From positions 2,046,001 to 2,110,000 of the forward strand of contig NZ_CP058334.1 of NCBI RefSeq assembly GCF_013391085.1: a stretch of 64,000 nucleotides of DNA, written 5' to 3'. This DNA comes from Natronomonas halophila. Its GTDB lineage: Archaea; Halobacteriota; Halobacteria; Halobacteriales; Haloarculaceae. Below the pieces are notes generated by a model. The model had not been told where the DNA came from. It ran no database searches and saw only the letters and a list, made by a program, of their open reading frames with translations. Positions 44,360-53,722 of the stretch are shown piece by piece. The position numbers and the translations under genes are program-made. Each line of letters begins with the position of its first letter. The first letter of the stretch is position 1.

Positions 44360-45768
44360 GCGACGACCGAGGCGAGGACCGTGAGGACGGTGGCGACGCT
44401 TCCGAGACCTCCGACGAGGCCCTCGATGACACCGACCGCAGCGAGGAACCGCCCGGATACGCCGCCGAGGATGCACCGACCGACGTCCCCGAGGACGAAA
44501 CCGGCGACCTCCCGCCGGCCGAAATCGACCGGGCCTTCGAACTCCTCGAGGAAGCCATCAACGAGGAGGAAATCGAGTACCGGCAGTTCGACCGCCTGCT
44601 GTCGATACTGGAGTCGGCCGTCGCCGTTCCCGCACGGACGGACCCGGAAGCCGTCGCCGAGTTGCTGTCGCTGCTGGAGGCCGGCCTCGTCGAACCCGAC
44701 GACCTCGACGAAACCGACGTCGAGGGGCTGTTGGCCGTGCTTGAGGGGGCCATCGCCAGCACCACGACCGCCTCCGAGGAGACGCTGGCGGACCTCTTCG
44801 ACGTCGTCGGGGCGGGCATCACCGACCCGAGCAGTATCGACGCTGCCGACGTCGAACGGTTCCGTACGGGTCTGGAGGACGCCATCGTCGAGATTACCGA
44901 CCCGGGCGGCAGCGGCATCGACCGCCTCTTCCCCATCCCGGGCCTGACCGGCGTCACACAGGAGGACATAGACGACGAGGGTGCGGTCGACCTGTTCCGG
45001 ATGGCCCGCGTCGGCGCCGCGATGACCCAGCGGGCGACCGGCTACTCGGTCGACTCGGGTATCCGGACGGGCACCCGGATGGCGTATGCCGCCTCTACCT
45101 CGGAGTCGCCGGCCCAACTGCTCACCGAGATGCGCGCCATCGCCCTAGACGAACTCCAGCGTGCGGGCATCGACGTCGGCGAGGAACGCGCCGACTGGCT
45201 GGAGGCCCACGAGGACGAAACCACCTCCAGACGGCCGATGACCCGCGAGGCGCTGCAAAAGCGGGGTACCGAACTCCTCTCGCAATCGGCCGAAATCGGC
45301 CGCGACGAAACGCTCCATCCCGCCTTCCCGTCGATTCTCGACCAACTGGCGGCCGACGAGGCGCGCATCCTTCGCCTGCTCGGTACCGAGGGCCGACAGG
45401 CCTCGATGGACGTCCACGACAAGGGGTATATCCCGTTCAAATCGACGGTCATCGCCGAGAACCTCACTCGCATCGGCAGCGACGCGGGCTGTCGGCATGC
45501 CGACCGGACGCCCATCTACCTCCAGAACCTCGAACGGCTGGGTCTCATCGTCTTCTCGGACCAGCCCGTCGAGAACCTCAAGGAGTATCAGGTGCTCGAA
45601 GCCCAGCCGCACATCGAGGAGGCCCGCGAGAAGGCCAAACGCGCCAAGACCGTCTACGGGAGCATCCACCTCACCGACTTCGGCGTCGACTTCTGCAAGG
45701 CGTGTCTCCCCTTCGAGGTGGCCGTCGACTACCGGGAGACGCGGCTACGGAAGGACGTGGAGAACTGA
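44356..45768 (+). CDS. Abi-alpha (DUF4393)-like protein
   Basis: The 470-residue protein has an acidic, disordered N-terminus of about 55 residues and a helical middle. Its C-terminus reads HPAFPSILDQLAADEARILRLL, then IYLQNLERLGLIVF and IHLTDFGVDFCKACLP, which fits DUF4393/Abi-alpha proteins (LxxxEAxIL, NLxRLGLI and T..G..FCxAC). No membrane segment is clear. Translation is coupled to the DUF445 gene. Abi-alpha family proteins have been linked to phage-resistance settings, but a defence role here is only an inference. Confidence 0.65.
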   Translation: MSDDRGEDREDGGDASETSDEALDDTDRSEEPPGYAAEDAPTDVPEDETGDLPPAEIDRAFELLEEAINEEEIEYRQFDRLLSILESAVAVPARTDPEAVAELLSLLEAGLVEPDDLDETDVEGLLAVLEGAIASTTTASEETLADLFDVVGAGITDPSSIDAADVERFRTGLEDAIVEITDPGGSGIDRLFPIPGLTGVTQEDIDDEGAVDLFRMARVGAAMTQRATGYSVDSGIRTGTRMAYAASTSESPAQLLTEMRAIALDELQRAGIDVGEERADWLEAHEDETTSRRPMTREALQKRGTELLSQSAEIGRDETLHPAFPSILDQLAADEARILRLLGTEGRQASMDVHDKGYIPFKSTVIAENLTRIGSDAGCRHADRTPIYLQNLERLGLIVFSDQPVENLKEYQVLEAQPHIEEAREKAKRAKTVYGSIHLTDFGVDFCKACLPFEVAVDYRETRLRKDVEN

Positions 45769-45933
45769 ACGTCCGGGTGCCATAGAACGATTCACGCGGT
45801 GTCGGTTTTATTTCTGACACGATGCGGCAGCCGTTCGGACGTGCGTGCAGATGTATCGGATTCCGCGTAGCAAGATGGTAACTTCTCCATTATACACCAA
45901 GCCCCAGCCTTACGGGTAGAGGCGGCCTATAAT

Positions 45934-45941
45934 TTAAATAT
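45934..45941 (+). promoter_or_regulatory. TATA element upstream of the winged-helix gene
   Basis: TATAATTTAAATATGG at about 45929-45944 contains TTTAAATA, 23-30 bases before an ATG at 45964. That ATG is out of frame with the main gene, which starts at TTG 45989. Confidence 0.55.
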
Positions 45942-45988
45942 GGATAGTATGGTCCGAATAGAATGAGCGGGAGCGGGGGACCCTCACG

Positions 45989-46579
45989 TTGAACGGGGGG
46001 ACTAAACAGGAGTACTCGCCGTCCGATGTGGGGGGCGCGTCGGCCTCGACCGCCTCCGACACCGAACGGGATAGCGATGAGGAACGAGCCGTCGATCTGG
46101 GGTTAGACACCGTATTCGATGCGCTCAGAAACGCTCGTCGCCGTCGAGTCCTCCAATACCTGAACGAACAGAACGGCCGCGTGACGTTGAGCGACCTCGC
46201 TGAACACATCGCAGCCATCGAGAATGACACGACGCCCGAAGCGCTCGACTCCCAGCAGCGGAAACGCGTCTACGTCGGCCTCTATCAGTCGCACCTCCCC
46301 AAACTCGACAGTATGGGTGTACTAACGTTCGACCGGCAACGTGGGCACATCGAGCGGACACCAGCCGCCTCGCAACTCGACGAGTACCTCTACGACGATG
46401 AGGCCGATACCCGTTCATCGAAGCGGCACTACGTGGAGTTTCTCGGCGTTAGTGCACTGGTACTCCTGCTCGGCGTCGTGACGGGCATCGTCGGCGGTAT
46501 CGGGGCCGCCTTCTCGTTTGTCGGCCTCTCTCTGGGCGTCGCCGGCCTTGCAGCGTTTCACGCGTACGAACAGGGATAG
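45989..46579 (+). CDS. winged-helix (DUF7344-like) membrane-anchored regulator
   Basis: The protein is 196 residues from the TTG. A winged-helix domain (about 30-110: TVFDALRNARRRRVLQYLNEQ, VTLSDLAEHIAAIE, RKRVYVGLYQSHLPKLDSMG, VLTFDRQRGHIERT) of the type common in haloarchaeal regulators is followed by two C-terminal membrane helices (about 147-187). It should sense or act at the membrane. The best promoter points to an ATG at 45964 in another frame, joined to this gene only if the G-run at 45974-45978 had one more base, so the start is uncertain. Confidence 0.75.
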   Translation: MNGGTKQEYSPSDVGGASASTASDTERDSDEERAVDLGLDTVFDALRNARRRRVLQYLNEQNGRVTLSDLAEHIAAIENDTTPEALDSQQRKRVYVGLYQSHLPKLDSMGVLTFDRQRGHIERTPAASQLDEYLYDDEADTRSSKRHYVEFLGVSALVLLLGVVTGIVGGIGAAFSFVGLSLGVAGLAAFHAYEQG

Positions 46580-46603
46580 AACCCCATCGAAACCACTACA
46601 AAA

Positions 46604-46834
46604 ATGTCAACAATAACATCAAAACTCGAGTCGATACTCACCCGGTCACACACCAGCGATTCCACCGGAAACGAAGAGGACGCCGAAAGAAACGCGGAAG
46701 ACGAGGTAGCGGACCGCTCGACGACGAACCTGCTGCATGAGTGTCCCGAGTGCGGCACCGTCTATTTAAGTGAAGAGGCACGTTCCTGTTCGGCGTGTAA
46801 CTCGATGACCGCGCCCATCGAGACTACGGACTGA
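46604..46834 (+). CDS. small zinc-ribbon protein
   Basis: The 76-residue protein has a polar acidic N-terminus and a C-terminal zinc ribbon: CPECGTVYLSEEARSCSACNS, with two CxxC pairs. It lies 24 bases after the membrane-anchored winged-helix gene on the same strand, so it may be co-expressed. Small zinc-ribbon proteins are common haloarchaeal regulators or adaptors; the role is unknown. Confidence 0.72.
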   Translation: MSTITSKLESILTRSHTSDSTGNEEDAERNAEDEVADRSTTNLLHECPECGTVYLSEEARSCSACNSMTAPIETTD

Positions 46835-47010
46835 ACATCCGCTGTCCGGATGGACTCCTAACCGGCCGAACCAGCAATGATTCCAGCGCGACGAACTGAC
46901 ACTACCGAAAGGCCGCCCCTACTACCCGGCTGACGTTTGTTAGAGCCGAGAGAAGGGTTACCGCGTTTCGGCACGAGGTACGCATATGAGTAAACGAGGG
47001 GTATCGAAAT

Positions 47011-47217
47011 GTGATCGCGGTCATCGCTCTTCTACTCAGTAGGCTGACGGTCGGAGAAATCGCGCAGGTGGTCGGGTTATATACCGCCTTCTGTCTCGCG
47101 TGGGTTGTCAGCGGACTGGCCGTCGAACGAGCGGTCCGGATGTGTTATTCACGAATCGCTGGTCGACCTGCGGTGAGGGCAAAGGCGGTACGAGACCCGT
47201 CGTGTGACTCGTTTTGA
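47011..47217 (+). CDS. small membrane protein, uncertain start
   Basis: The frame from GTG 47011 encodes 68 residues with two hydrophobic helices (VIAVIALLLSRLTV and IAQVVGLYTAFCLAWVVSGL) and a basic C-terminus. An ATG at 46986 (MSKRG) precedes it one base out of frame, across a GGGG run at 46997-47000. The coding call rests only on hydrophobicity and length. It could also be a frameshifted gene. Confidence 0.4.
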   Translation: MIAVIALLLSRLTVGEIAQVVGLYTAFCLAWVVSGLAVERAVRMCYSRIAGRPAVRAKAVRDPSCDSF

Positions 47218-47292
47218 TTTACTACTCGGTCGCCCACACGAGCATTCGCCGAGCGAGGTGTCCGATAGTCGCGGCGTAGCCACGCGTCGTGG

Positions 47293-47607
47293 CTAGAAGG
47301 AAACCTGATCCCGGCCGTTCTCGCCGATGGAGGGCGCATCGCGGTCCGAGTAGTTCTGCCGGCCGATGGCGTCACTGGAGACGGCCGAGTAGGCGCCGAG
47401 TCGGGCCTCCTCGGCGTCGGCGAAGGTGGTCTCGCCGAGGCGTTCGAGGGCGTCGCCGAACGTTTCGGTACCGTTGGGCGTTTCGAGTTCGAGGTCGCCG
47501 TACTCGGCGACCAGTTCCGCGGCGGTGGCGGGATACGAGTGGGCGTCGATGGCGTCTTCCACGTTGGCGAGTAGTTGCATGTCTCGGTTCAGCCGATAGT
47601 CCTTCAT
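47293..47607 (-). CDS. haloarchaeal DUF5789-like protein
   Basis: The 104-residue protein has YPATAAELVAEYGDLELETPNGTETFGDALERLG, the pattern of a small haloarchaeal family (DUF5789-type), followed by an Ala/Ser-rich tail. There are no catalytic motifs or membrane segments. The function is unknown. Confidence 0.68.
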   Translation of the reverse strand: MKDYRLNRDMQLLANVEDAIDAHSYPATAAELVAEYGDLELETPNGTETFGDALERLGETTFADAEEARLGAYSAVSSDAIGRQNYSDRDAPSIGENGRDQVSF

Positions 47608-47714
47608 GAATGTTTGCTATAAACGGCCTACTCCAATAATGAGACGTCTAGGCTCCTTATACTTCGGCGGCCACGAAGCGTCGGGGCTTTGACGGTGCGG
47701 CGGCGACTGGGGGT

Positions 47715-48485
47715 ATGGTCGTTGCGGACCTCCATGTCCACACCACGAACTCCGACGGCGAACTCACGCTGTCGACGCTGCCCGAGGCCGCCCAGCGGGC
47801 CGGCGTCTCGGCGGTCGCGGTCACCGACCACGACCGCATCCACCCCGAGTTACCGACGCCGGTCGCGACCCTCGACGGCGTGACCGTCATCCACGGCATC
47901 GAACTGCGGGTCGAAACCGAGGCCGAGCGGGTCGATTTGCTCGGCTACGGCGTCACGCCGACCGCCGAACTCGAAGCCCTCGTTTCGGACCTCCAGCAGA
48001 ACCGTATCGAGCGCGGCCGGGAAATCATCGAGAACGTCGAGGCACGCCTCGGCGTCGAGTTGCCCGTCGAACCCCGCGAGGGCCTCGGTCGGCCCCACAT
48101 CGCGCGGGCCATCGACGAGGCCACCGACTACAGTTACACCGAGGCCTTCGACGAACTCATCGGCGACGACGGCCCCTGTTTCGTCGCCCGCGACATCCCC
48201 ACCTTCGAGGCGGGCGTCTCCGTGCTCCACGACGCCTGCGGCCTCGTTTCGCTGGCCCATCCCTTCCGATATGAAGACCCCGAGGCCGCCCTCGACCTGT
48301 GTGCGGACCTCGATGCCGTCGAGGGCCACTACGCCTACGGCCGGGAGGTCGACAGCAGGCCCATCGAACGGGCCATCGAGGAATACGACCTGCTGGTGAC
48401 CGGCGGCAGCGACGCCCACGACGAGGAGTTGGGCAAGGCCGGTCTGGACCGCGAGGAGTACCGCCGGTTCCGGGCCGCCTTATAG
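47715..48485 (+). CDS. PHP-domain metal-dependent phosphoesterase
   Basis: The 256-residue protein has the PHP motifs: DLHVHTTNSDGELT (HxH), AVTDHD, the GIELRVETE metal-ligand region, ALAHPFRYE and a C-terminal GGSDAHDEE. Family members hydrolyse phosphoesters such as 3',5'-nucleoside bisphosphates or oligonucleotides. The substrate is not inferable. The start (MVVADLHVH) fits the family. Confidence 0.9.
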   Translation: MVVADLHVHTTNSDGELTLSTLPEAAQRAGVSAVAVTDHDRIHPELPTPVATLDGVTVIHGIELRVETEAERVDLLGYGVTPTAELEALVSDLQQNRIERGREIIENVEARLGVELPVEPREGLGRPHIARAIDEATDYSYTEAFDELIGDDGPCFVARDIPTFEAGVSVLHDACGLVSLAHPFRYEDPEAALDLCADLDAVEGHYAYGREVDSRPIERAIEEYDLLVTGGSDAHDEELGKAGLDREEYRRFRAAL

Positions 48486-48529
48486 CCGCGAACGCTGGGT
48501 TGAAACCCGTCGATACCGTATCCCCGTGC

Positions 48530-48694
48530 ATGCAGTGTCACTACTGCGACGACGAGGCCGCCGTCGCCGTCGAGAAGAACCATCTCAAGGTCGGCCTCTG
48601 TGAGGAGCACCTCCGCGAGCGGATGGAGGAACTCTCCGATTCCGAGGTCCTCGAGGACTTCGAGTCGCAAATCGACGACGCGCTCGGCGAATAA
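48530..48694 (+). CDS. 54-residue zinc-binding protein
   Basis: The tiny protein starts MQCHYCDDEAAVAVEKNHLK with CxxC, and has a further CEEHL, so a CxxC..CxxH zinc site is likely. The rest is an acidic helix. This is a conserved type of very small haloarchaeal zinc-finger protein with no assigned role. It lies just after the PHP gene on the same strand. Confidence 0.72.
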   Translation: MQCHYCDDEAAVAVEKNHLKVGLCEEHLRERMEELSDSEVLEDFESQIDDALGE

Positions 48695-48776
48695 CGCCTC
48701 CTCCCCCTTCTCCCGTCGCCCGCACCGCCAGCGGCGCCGCCGGAAGCCACTTTTCGCCCGCCCGCTATCTCCCGCC

Positions 48777-49265
48777 ATGCGCGTGTCCGTCATCGGCGGC
48801 TCCAGCATCGACGACGAAACCTACGCTCGCGCCCGCGAGGTCGGCCGCCTGCTCGGGACCCGCGGCCACACCGTCGTCTGTGGCGGATTGGGCGGGACGA
48901 TGGAAGCCGTCTGTAAGGGCGCCCACGAGGCCGGGGGCCCGGCCTCGGGTGGAGCGAGCAGCGAGGCGGACGCCGAAACCATCGGCATCCTCCCCACCGA
49001 GCGCCCCGGCGACGCCAACGAGTGGGTGACCACACCCATCGCGACGGGGATGGGCAACGCCCGCAACGTCATGGTCGTCCTCAACGGCGACGCCGCAATC
49101 GCTATCGACGGCGCCGCCGGCACGCTCTCGGAGTTGGGTCACGCGCTGGACTTCGGCCGTCCGATTGCGGGGCTGGACACCCACGATATCGACTTAAAGG
49201 GGTTCGAGGCCGTCGAGACGCCGAAAGACGCCGTCGAGTACGTCGAAGCCGCGGTTTCGGAGTAA
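48777..49265 (+). CDS. TIGR00725/LOG-like Rossmann protein
   Basis: The 162-residue protein from MRVSVIGGSS has a Rossmann opening, then GHTVVCGGLGGTMEAVCKGAHEAGG, IGILPTER, GMGNARNVMVVLNGDAAIAIDGAAGTLSELGHAL and a C-terminal helix. This is the lysine-decarboxylase-like / LOG fold (the PGGxGTxxE motif reads DGAAGTLSE), closest in style to the TIGR00725 group. LOG enzymes release nucleobases from nucleotides, but this subgroup is uncharacterised. Confidence 0.82.
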   Translation: MRVSVIGGSSIDDETYARAREVGRLLGTRGHTVVCGGLGGTMEAVCKGAHEAGGPASGGASSEADAETIGILPTERPGDANEWVTTPIATGMGNARNVMVVLNGDAAIAIDGAAGTLSELGHALDFGRPIAGLDTHDIDLKGFEAVETPKDAVEYVEAAVSE

Positions 49266-50054
49266 TCAGGCGCCGACCTGTACCAGCCCGTCGGGCGCGG
49301 ACGCGTCGTCGACGACGCGGAACCGCCAGCCGTCCTCGTCGCGTTCGGCCGCGCGGATGGCGGGCGTCCCCTCGGGGTTCCGCCGGAAGTATTCGACCGC
49401 GAAGGGCAGCGTCGGCAGGGCCTCGCCGTCGGCGAGTTCGTAGCCGTCGACGGCCACCTGCCAGGCGTCGTCCTCGCGGCGGTATTCGTAGCCCTCGATG
49501 AGCGTGAGCCGCGTAAAACGGTCCAGCGTTCCGGAAATCGGGTCCAGCGCCGCAGCGGGCTCCGACAGCCGCTCGCTCGCGGCCCGCAGCACCGTCGCCT
49601 GCTCGTCGGCCGACAGCGTCGCCAGTTCCTGGGCCATACACTCCAGCAGGAGGAGACAGAGGCGGTCGCGGTCCTCGACCCGCTCGGCGGCCTCGAGGTA
49701 GGTGTCGATGACGGCGTTTTCGATGTCGGCGTAGCCGCGGGTCGAGAGCGTCTCGAAGACGGCGCCCGCGACCTCGTGGCAGAAATCCACGAGGTCGGCG
49801 GACGGCGAGAGATAGGGGTCCTCGCAGACGACGAAATCCCGCGGCGGCAAGAGCTCGTCCCATCGGCGCAGTTCCGCCCGATAGGCCGCGGCTGCGTCAG
49901 CGGCTTCGGCGGCCGTCTTCCGCGTGGCAAAGCGGAGGCCGTCGGCCGGGAACGGCCGCTCGCCGGTCCGCGCACAGACGAGGTAATACCGCCCCTTCGG
50001 GTCCGAGAGGGATTCGAGGTGCCGTCGAATGTCCGCGAGCGTGCTCCCGCTCAT
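49266..50054 (-). CDS. conserved haloarchaeal hypothetical
   Basis: The 262-residue soluble protein has an N-terminal part (RYYLVCARTGERPFPADGLRFATRKTAAEAADAAAAYRA), then mostly alpha-helical sequence, and a short beta-rich C-terminus (GWRFRVVDDA). I recognise no enzyme motif. Its end abuts the convergent LOG-like gene with no gap. Codon use matches the region. Confidence 0.7.
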   Translation of the reverse strand: MSGSTLADIRRHLESLSDPKGRYYLVCARTGERPFPADGLRFATRKTAAEAADAAAAYRAELRRWDELLPPRDFVVCEDPYLSPSADLVDFCHEVAGAVFETLSTRGYADIENAVIDTYLEAAERVEDRDRLCLLLLECMAQELATLSADEQATVLRAASERLSEPAAALDPISGTLDRFTRLTLIEGYEYRREDDAWQVAVDGYELADGEALPTLPFAVEYFRRNPEGTPAIRAAERDEDGWRFRVVDDASAPDGLVQVGA

Positions 50055-50177
50055 ATGGTTTAGGCCAGCCTAAAAGATAATAGTGGCTTCGGTTCCGAGC
50101 GGGGGTATCGGCCGGGGAATGGACGGCCGAGCGGCTGTCGGCGGTAGCGAGAGGGAGAAAAACGGGGAGAGTGGTCG

Positions 50178-50921
50178 TCAGTCGCTCTGGATGCGCGGTG
50201 CGAGCATGAAGGTGACGTGGCCGTCGCCCTCGGCGAAGTCGAAGTGCATCTTGACGGGGAACTCCTCGCCGAGTTCCATCGTCACTTCGGCGTCCTTCGG
50301 AATCGCCTTGTTCATGTCCTTGAGGTAGTCCAGCGAGAACAGCGAGCGGGCATCGCCGGCGGTGAGGTCGATGAGGTCCTCACGGCCCAGTTCGAGGTGG
50401 ACGTCGTCGGTGTCGCCCTCGGCCTCGACGTAGAACTCCTCGTCGTCGGGGTTGACGCCCAGCGCGATGTGGTCCGAGACCATGTCGGCGGCGGTGACCG
50501 CGCGGTCGATGTCCTTGCCCTCGATGACGATTTCCGACGAGAGGTCGAGGTCCGGCAGGTCGGGTTCCTGGCGGATGGAGTCGGGGTCGATGAGCGCCAG
50601 CGTGTATTCGAGGCCGTCGATCTGGATGTGGAGTTTGCGGGTCTCCTCGTCCAGTTCGAGATGGACCAGCTGGTCGGAGTCGGCCATCCCGACGATGTCT
50701 TCGAGTCGGTCGAGGTTGACGCCGATGACGCCGCCGTCGGTTTCGTAGGATTCGAACGCCGCTTCGGAGAGTTCGAGGTCGACCATGCCCACGTTGGCGG
50801 GGTCGACCGCGCGAATCGTGAGGCCCTCCTCGTCGAGGCGGATTTTACACTCGTCTACGAGCACGCTCACGGAGTCCAGCGCCGCCCCGAGCGTGTCCGC
50901 GCTCACGATAGCCTTGAACAT
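50178..50921 (-). CDS. pcn: DNA polymerase sliding clamp PCNA
   Basis: The 247-residue clamp begins [29 protein letters not shown] and contains [14 protein letters not shown], the inter-domain connector region, and a second domain with [23 protein letters not shown]. It forms a trimeric ring on DNA that tethers polymerases, ligase and nucleases, loaded by RFC (rfcA at 35254). A TTTTTTAAG element lies 25-33 bases before the start. Confidence 0.96.
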   Translation of the reverse strand: MFKAIVSADTLGAALDSVSVLVDECKIRLDEEGLTIRAVDPANVGMVDLELSEAAFESYETDGGVIGVNLDRLEDIVGMADSDQLVHLELDEETRKLHIQIDGLEYTLALIDPDSIRQEPDLPDLDLSSEIVIEGKDIDRAVTAADMVSDHIALGVNPDDEEFYVEAEGDTDDVHLELGREDLIDLTAGDARSLFSLDYLKDMNKAIPKDAEVTMELGEEFPVKMHFDFAEGDGHVTFMLAPRIQSD

Positions 50922-50945
50922 ATACGACCATCTTCTGCGCGCCCC

Positions 50946-50954
50946 CTTAAAAAA
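50946..50954 (-). promoter_or_regulatory. TATA-like element of pcn
   Basis: On the minus strand TTTTTTAAG lies 25-33 bases before the pcn ATG at 50921, the spacing of a leaderless promoter. Confidence 0.5.
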
Positions 50955-51117
50955 CGTGCGTGATTCGCGCGCGCGGGAGATGCTCCTTAAGAGGACTGCT
51001 CTTTGAGAGGATTCGACCGGATACTGCCGGTGAACAACCTACGGACGGCCAAAGCACCTATATAAACACGATGATTCGTTGACATCGTCTCTCGTAACTC
51101 GTGTAGACGCCCCCCGA

Positions 51118-53601
51118 ATGACCTCAAATCCCGTCCTGCGGCAGGACCCGATAATCGTTCTGCACGTCGACGACGACCCACAGATGCGGACCCTCGTGAA
51201 ATACAGCCTCGAACGCGTAAACTGCGCGTTCACCGTCCGAACAGCCGACGGTCCTGACGCTGCACTCGAGGAACTCGACGACGACGTCGAGTGTGTCATC
51301 TCGGATTACGAGATGCCGGGGATGAACGGGCTCGAACTCCTCGATGAAGTACGGGCCGAGCGGCCGGATATCCCCTTTATCCTCCTGACCGGGAAGGGCT
51401 CGGAGGACGTCGCAGGCGAGGCGGTGACGGCCGGCCTGACGGATTACTTCCAGAAGTCGGATATCGCCAAGCAGTTCCCGGTGTTGGCCCAGCGTATCGA
51501 AACCGCAGTCGAAGGCGAGCGCGCGGAAGTGAGCTACCGGGAACTGTTCGAGAAGGCCGTCGACGGCCTCGCGCTGAACGACCCCGAAACCGGTTCCTTC
51601 GTCGATGCCAACCCCGCTTTCAGGGACATCCTCGGGCTGAATCAGGCGGAACTGATGGCGATGAGTATCTCGGATATTCGGAGCGTCCCGCCACAGGACG
51701 AGCAGGACCCGACGCTGGTCGAGTACCTGCGACGGGCGACGGCGGAGGGGACGACAAGCACCGAAGAGTGCTGTCGGCGCCCCGACGGCGAGCGCTTCTG
51801 GGTCGAACTCCAGTTCAAACCCATCGAGGTGAAGGGCCACTCGCTGGTCCTGACGCAGGCGCGGGAAATCACCGAACGCAAGCGGTACGAACAGACGCTA
51901 TCGGCGCTGCACTCGGCGGTGACCGACATCGTCGGCGCCGAACAGTCCCGGCAGGTCACCGGCAGCGTCCTCTCGGCAGTCGAGGACCTGCTCGCGGCCG
52001 ACCGGGCGGCGGTGTTCCGCCACGCGCCGGCCGAAAACTGGCTGGAAGTCGTCGACGCCACGTCGCTACCAAGTGTTATCGACGAACTCCCGCTTGACCC
52101 CTCTCAGCCGCCCGCTCGCGCCTTCATCGACGGGACGACTATCACCGTCGATGGGGCCTCGGTGTTCGAACACGCTTCGGACGATGCTGACGATGGCCGG
52201 ACGCTGTTCGTACCCATCGGCTCGGCCGGCGTGCTCGCGGCCGGCTACGACGAGGCGACGTCCTTCGACGGCGACGACCGGGAGTTCGCGGAGATACTCG
52301 CAAACGCCGCGGCGGCGGCCTTCGAGCGCATCGAAAAGGAACGGGAAATCGATTCGAGTCGGGAGGAACTCCGCGAGCAGACCGCGGAACTCCAGCGGCT
52401 CGAACGCATCAACGCCGCGTTCCGCGAACTCAACGACACCCTGTTGAGCGCCGAGACGCGCGAGGAGGTCTTCGAGGTGGTCTGCGAGCAGTTGAGCGGC
52501 ATCGAGGGCGTCAAACTCGCCTGGATCGGCGCGCGGACCGACTCGGACGCCCTCGAACCGCAGGTATGGGCCGGCGATATCCCCCAGTATCTCGACAGCG
52601 CCGATTTCGAACCCGGGTCGAGCGACGAACCGGCGGCCGTCGCGGCCCGGACCGGCGACGCGGTTCGCGTCGCGAACACGGCGACGGACCTCCAGCGGAA
52701 ACCCTGGAAGCGGACGGCCCTCTCTCACGGCGTCGAGTCGGCGATGGCGCTTCCCATCGAGGCCGAGGGCGTTACCTTCGGCGTGCTCTCCGTCCTTGCG
52801 GGGGATAGAGCGGCGTTCAGCGGCCAGTTCGCGGACCTGCTGTCGGCGGTCGCGTCCTCGGTCGGTGAAACGGTCCACGCCATCGAGCAACGGCAGGGCA
52901 TCCGGGCGTCCGATACCGTCGAACTCACCTTCGAAATCACGGCCGACGACCACCCCCTCAAACGCCTCGCGGCCGACGCCGGCTGTGAACTGGAGGTCAC
53001 CGGCGTCATCTCCGAGCCGGACGATACCTGTCGGCTGTTCGTTACCGTCCACGGTGAGTCGCCGAGCCATCTCCAGACTGTCGCCGAGGAAATGAACGCT
53101 GTCCGTCGCGTGACGATTGCGACCGAGGACGACGATGGCGGCGCCGTGGAACTGCACCTCGAAGTGCCGCTGTTAGGCGTGGAACTGAACCAGTATGCGG
53201 TTCGCATCACGCGCTTGCTCGCGACCGCGGACTCCGTCCGGGCGACGCTGGAACTCGCCCACCCGCAGGACGTTCGGGACGTCGCCGCCGCCATCCGGGA
53301 GCGGTATCCGTCGGCGTCGCTGCGCACGAAACGCACCAACACCGAGGAACGCAGCGACTACGACCGCCTGCTCGCGTTCCGTGACTCGCTCACGCCGCGC
53401 CAGCGGGAAGTCGTCCACATGGCGTATCTCAACGGCTACTTCGAATCGCCGCGCCGCTGTACGGGCGAGGAACTCGGCGAGAAACTCGGTATCTCCGCAC
53501 AGGCCGTCTACCAGCACATCCGGAGCGCCGAACGCCGCCTGTTCGACGAGGCGTTCCGCCAGATTCTGACGGTATCGACGCCCGACGACCCGCCCGCATG
53601 A
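51118..53601 (+). CDS. receiver/PAS/GAF/Bat response regulator with HTH_10
   Basis: The 827-residue protein (ATG of MTSNPVLRQD) begins with a receiver domain: the acidic VDDDP pocket at 18-20, phosphoacceptor D63 in ISDYEMPGMNG, and LLTGKG. Then follow one PAS domain (about 140-260), two GAF domains (about 270-410 and 430-590), a Bat-type region and a C-terminal HTH_10 domain (LTPRQREVVHMAYLNGYFESPRR). It should be phosphorylated by a partner histidine kinase not in this window and bind DNA. A TATATAAAC element is at 51058-51066. Confidence 0.9.
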   Translation: MTSNPVLRQDPIIVLHVDDDPQMRTLVKYSLERVNCAFTVRTADGPDAALEELDDDVECVISDYEMPGMNGLELLDEVRAERPDIPFILLTGKGSEDVAGEAVTAGLTDYFQKSDIAKQFPVLAQRIETAVEGERAEVSYRELFEKAVDGLALNDPETGSFVDANPAFRDILGLNQAELMAMSISDIRSVPPQDEQDPTLVEYLRRATAEGTTSTEECCRRPDGERFWVELQFKPIEVKGHSLVLTQAREITERKRYEQTLSALHSAVTDIVGAEQSRQVTGSVLSAVEDLLAADRAAVFRHAPAENWLEVVDATSLPSVIDELPLDPSQPPARAFIDGTTITVDGASVFEHASDDADDGRTLFVPIGSAGVLAAGYDEATSFDGDDREFAEILANAAAAAFERIEKEREIDSSREELREQTAELQRLERINAAFRELNDTLLSAETREEVFEVVCEQLSGIEGVKLAWIGARTDSDALEPQVWAGDIPQYLDSADFEPGSSDEPAAVAARTGDAVRVANTATDLQRKPWKRTALSHGVESAMALPIEAEGVTFGVLSVLAGDRAAFSGQFADLLSAVASSVGETVHAIEQRQGIRASDTVELTFEITADDHPLKRLAADAGCELEVTGVISEPDDTCRLFVTVHGESPSHLQTVAEEMNAVRRVTIATEDDDGGAVELHLEVPLLGVELNQYAVRITRLLATADSVRATLELAHPQDVRDVAAAIRERYPSASLRTKRTNTEERSDYDRLLAFRDSLTPRQREVVHMAYLNGYFESPRRCTGEELGEKLGISAQAVYQHIRSAERRLFDEAFRQILTVSTPDDPPA

Positions 53602-53722
53602 GGTTTCGACGCGCCGGTTTCCCGCCGAATCGCGGCGGGGGTTTACTATTCAAGCTGTACCCGACTCACCCCTTTGAACGTCAATAGTGCTACACGTCCG
53701 TGAAGAGGTGGTACGGAGTAGT

